From Planctomycetota bacterium (GTDB lineage: Bacteria; Planctomycetota; UBA8108; JACQVS01): a stretch of DNA of 64,000 bases. Under the pieces are notes generated by a model, which had not been told where the DNA came from, ran no database searches, and worked only from the letters and a program-made list of their open reading frames with translations. Made by a program: the position numbers and the translations under genes. The stretch is taken from positions 26,644 to 90,643 of the forward strand of contig JACQVS010000160.1 in NCBI GenBank assembly GCA_016209605.1, in the 5' to 3' direction. This document shows positions 63,051-64,000 of the stretch, in pieces (the first letter of the stretch is position 1; every line of letters begins with the position of its first letter).

Positions 63051-63808
63051 ACGAGGGAATCAATCCACCGCTTCCCCTCGAGCGCGGCCGCAGGGCCGCC
63101 GCGGCGGCGCTCTTTACCCAAGGGACCGGAGGCTTGAATGCCCGCTGCGCCATCAGGGCAGGTTATGGTTCATTCCCAATCGCCTCCTTGAGGATCTCCT
63201 TCTCAGTAGGCGACAATTACTGGGCCGTTTGAAAGCTTCGCTGGAGTCCGCGCCCGCCGATGGGCTCGATTCGCCGCTTGCGTCTCCACACCCGTGGACT
63301 CGACTGCGCTTTTTCAATCCCGCCAACAAGTCCTGATCACGGTGAATCCCGTCGAATGCTTTTGCCCAGGTATCAACGACCGTGATGTCCAGCCCAGCTC
63401 CAGCTGGCATTCATAGGTTGGCTGGTTTGGGTCATCCTACCAGCTTTTAAACCGACCAGACTAAGGGAAGATTGAATGCAAGGGTAAATGGGAGCAACCG
63501 GGCCGGAGAGGGGAGGAGCGAACGATCAGGGAGCTCCGAGTAGAGCGCCACAACGCTGTCCGGTTCCGGTCACCTGTCCGCCCGGATCCGGACACCTGTC
63601 CGGATCCGGACACCTCTCGCGGTCAGAATCCTGCTGTGACTGAAAGCCTGGACCCGAGAAATCAAGACTTGCGCAAAAAGTAAAGCCGTGCGCTTTCTGG
63701 CATCGCGTTTGCTTTAAGAAATAATCGTATGTCATCGTATGCCGTTGCATGTCATCGCCTCTCAGGCTTCCATTTCCAGAAACCCAAGCGCCCGAAAAGG
63801 AGGATCCC
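63051..63808. other. 758-bp region without a recognised gene, repeat-rich
   Basis: No convincing coding sequence. It contains three palindromic CTGTCCGG repeats (63556-63613) and short ATGTCATCG repeats (63729-63737 and 63749-63757, period 20) just ahead of the terminal gene. Confidence 0.5.
63556..63613. repeat. Three tandem CTGTCCGGATCCGGACAC-type repeats
   Basis: Units at 63556-63573, 63574-63595 (4 nt longer) and 63596-63613. The core GTCCGGATCCGGAC is a perfect palindrome. The arrangement resembles the multiple terminal repeats of some insertion sequences such as IS21-type ends; no transposase is visible beside it. Confidence 0.65.
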
Positions 63809-64000
63809 ATGTGCGCCTGCCACGAATCTCCGGTTGAACTCTGCGCTGCCCAAAAAATCGCCGATAAAAATGTCGCCACACCGCCTCTTGACAACCCGCC
63901 GGCCGTCACCGCGGAACAGCTCCACATCATCCTCCTCAAGGCCTTCAAGGTCGGCAACCTGGCGCGGCGGAAGTTCCTCCAGGCGCTCCTCGCCATGGAC
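63809..64000 (+). CDS. Start of an unidentified gene, runs off the window
   Basis: ATG 63809 has a strong AAAAGGAGG ribosome-binding site 6 nt upstream, and the frame stays open for 64 codons to the window end. The visible part begins MCACHESPVELC and ends in a helical stretch (AEQLHIILLKAFKVGNLARR). Three Cys in the first 12 residues are notable. This kind of N-terminal helix occurs in HNH-endonuclease-type proteins of such genomes, but that is only a guess. Confidence 0.55.
   Translation, partial: MCACHESPVELCAAQKIADKNVATPPLDNPPAVTAEQLHIILLKAFKVGNLARRKFLQALLAMD

Noticed and set aside
63153..63410. 85-aa - strand frame as a transposase remnant
   Set aside because: No catalytic motif or similarity that I could recognise; too short to support.
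63556..63613. Possible CRISPR array
   Set aside because: Three abutting palindromic units without spacers; not CRISPR architecture.

Overview
The window is 64 kb of GC-rich bacterial chromosome. It most resembles a member of the Planctomycetes or a related phylum. The reasons are a cytochrome-like PSCyt/DUF1549/DUF1553 + DUF1501 + PSCyt1-WD40 operon at the left end, very large secreted proteins built from lamin-tail, CotH-kinase and dockerin-like modules, and a type II secretion/type IV pilus-like cluster whose parts are greatly enlarged. No rRNA, tRNA or CRISPR array was seen. Phylum assignment is inference; no marker gene was searched.

Layout. (1) 1-8050, + strand: PPC-domain protein (5' end outside the window), PSCyt2/DUF1549/DUF1553 protein, DUF1501 protein and PSCyt1-WD40 protein, a tightly packed operon. 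(2) 8209-13071: a 1620-aa DUF4011 / SF1 helicase / Vsr-like nuclease / DUF3320 protein, the architecture of the single-gene Hhe-type antiphage candidate. (3) 13195-18759: a 1854-aa lamin-tail/CotH/dockerin secreted protein, flanked on both sides by the same 19-bp sequence that forms the 3' end of the helicase gene. (4) 18796-22102: a ParB-like protein (- strand), then divergently HIT hydrolase, EIIA(Ntr)-like protein and DNA polymerase III delta, the last three with 4-nt overlaps. (5) 22151-27039: a lower-GC patch with an unknown membrane-anchored protein, a TM0106-type nuclease-helicase lacking its usual N-terminus, and an excisionase-type HTH protein.

(6) 27125-48314, - strand: a T2SS/T4P-like cluster, read from 48 kb down to 27 kb: FHA-GAF-sigma54 activator, two-FHA membrane protein, PilM/PilN fusion, PilO-like, small PilP-position protein, TPR protein, GspG, GspH-like, a 2100-aa GspK, GspJ and GspI, ending at a hairpin terminator. 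Four of these proteins carry predicted jelly-roll (LamG/ConA/CBM-like) modules not normal for such machines. GspD, GspE and GspF are absent from the window. (7) 48617-53827, - strand: a PBP4-type D-Ala-D-Ala carboxypeptidase and a second CotH/lamin-tail/dockerin protein. These and the protein in (3) are plausible cargo of the machine, though that is inference. (8) 54046-60125, + strand: an unknown Cys-rich protein overlapping a squalene/phytoene synthase, a two-gene nucleotidyltransferase toxin-antitoxin-like module, and a PatZ-like acyl-CoA ligase/GNAT acetyltransferase. (9) 60192-64000: a decaying region with a frameshifted DUF4058 gene, an AbiEii-like nucleotidyltransferase, a shortened FG-GAP/dockerin chimera, tandem palindromic repeats and the start of a gene that runs off the window.

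Repeats are the most unusual layer. A dispersed intergenic repeat (AACCGC-AAGACGC family) occurs three times; one copy encodes the hydrophobic core of the TPR protein's signal peptide, and another lies in the leader of the GspH-like gene. A 191-bp element with terminal inverted repeats sits just upstream of pilM, and a 28-bp hairpin repeat occurs at two sites in the secretion cluster, one of them holding a further 39-nt hairpin insertion.
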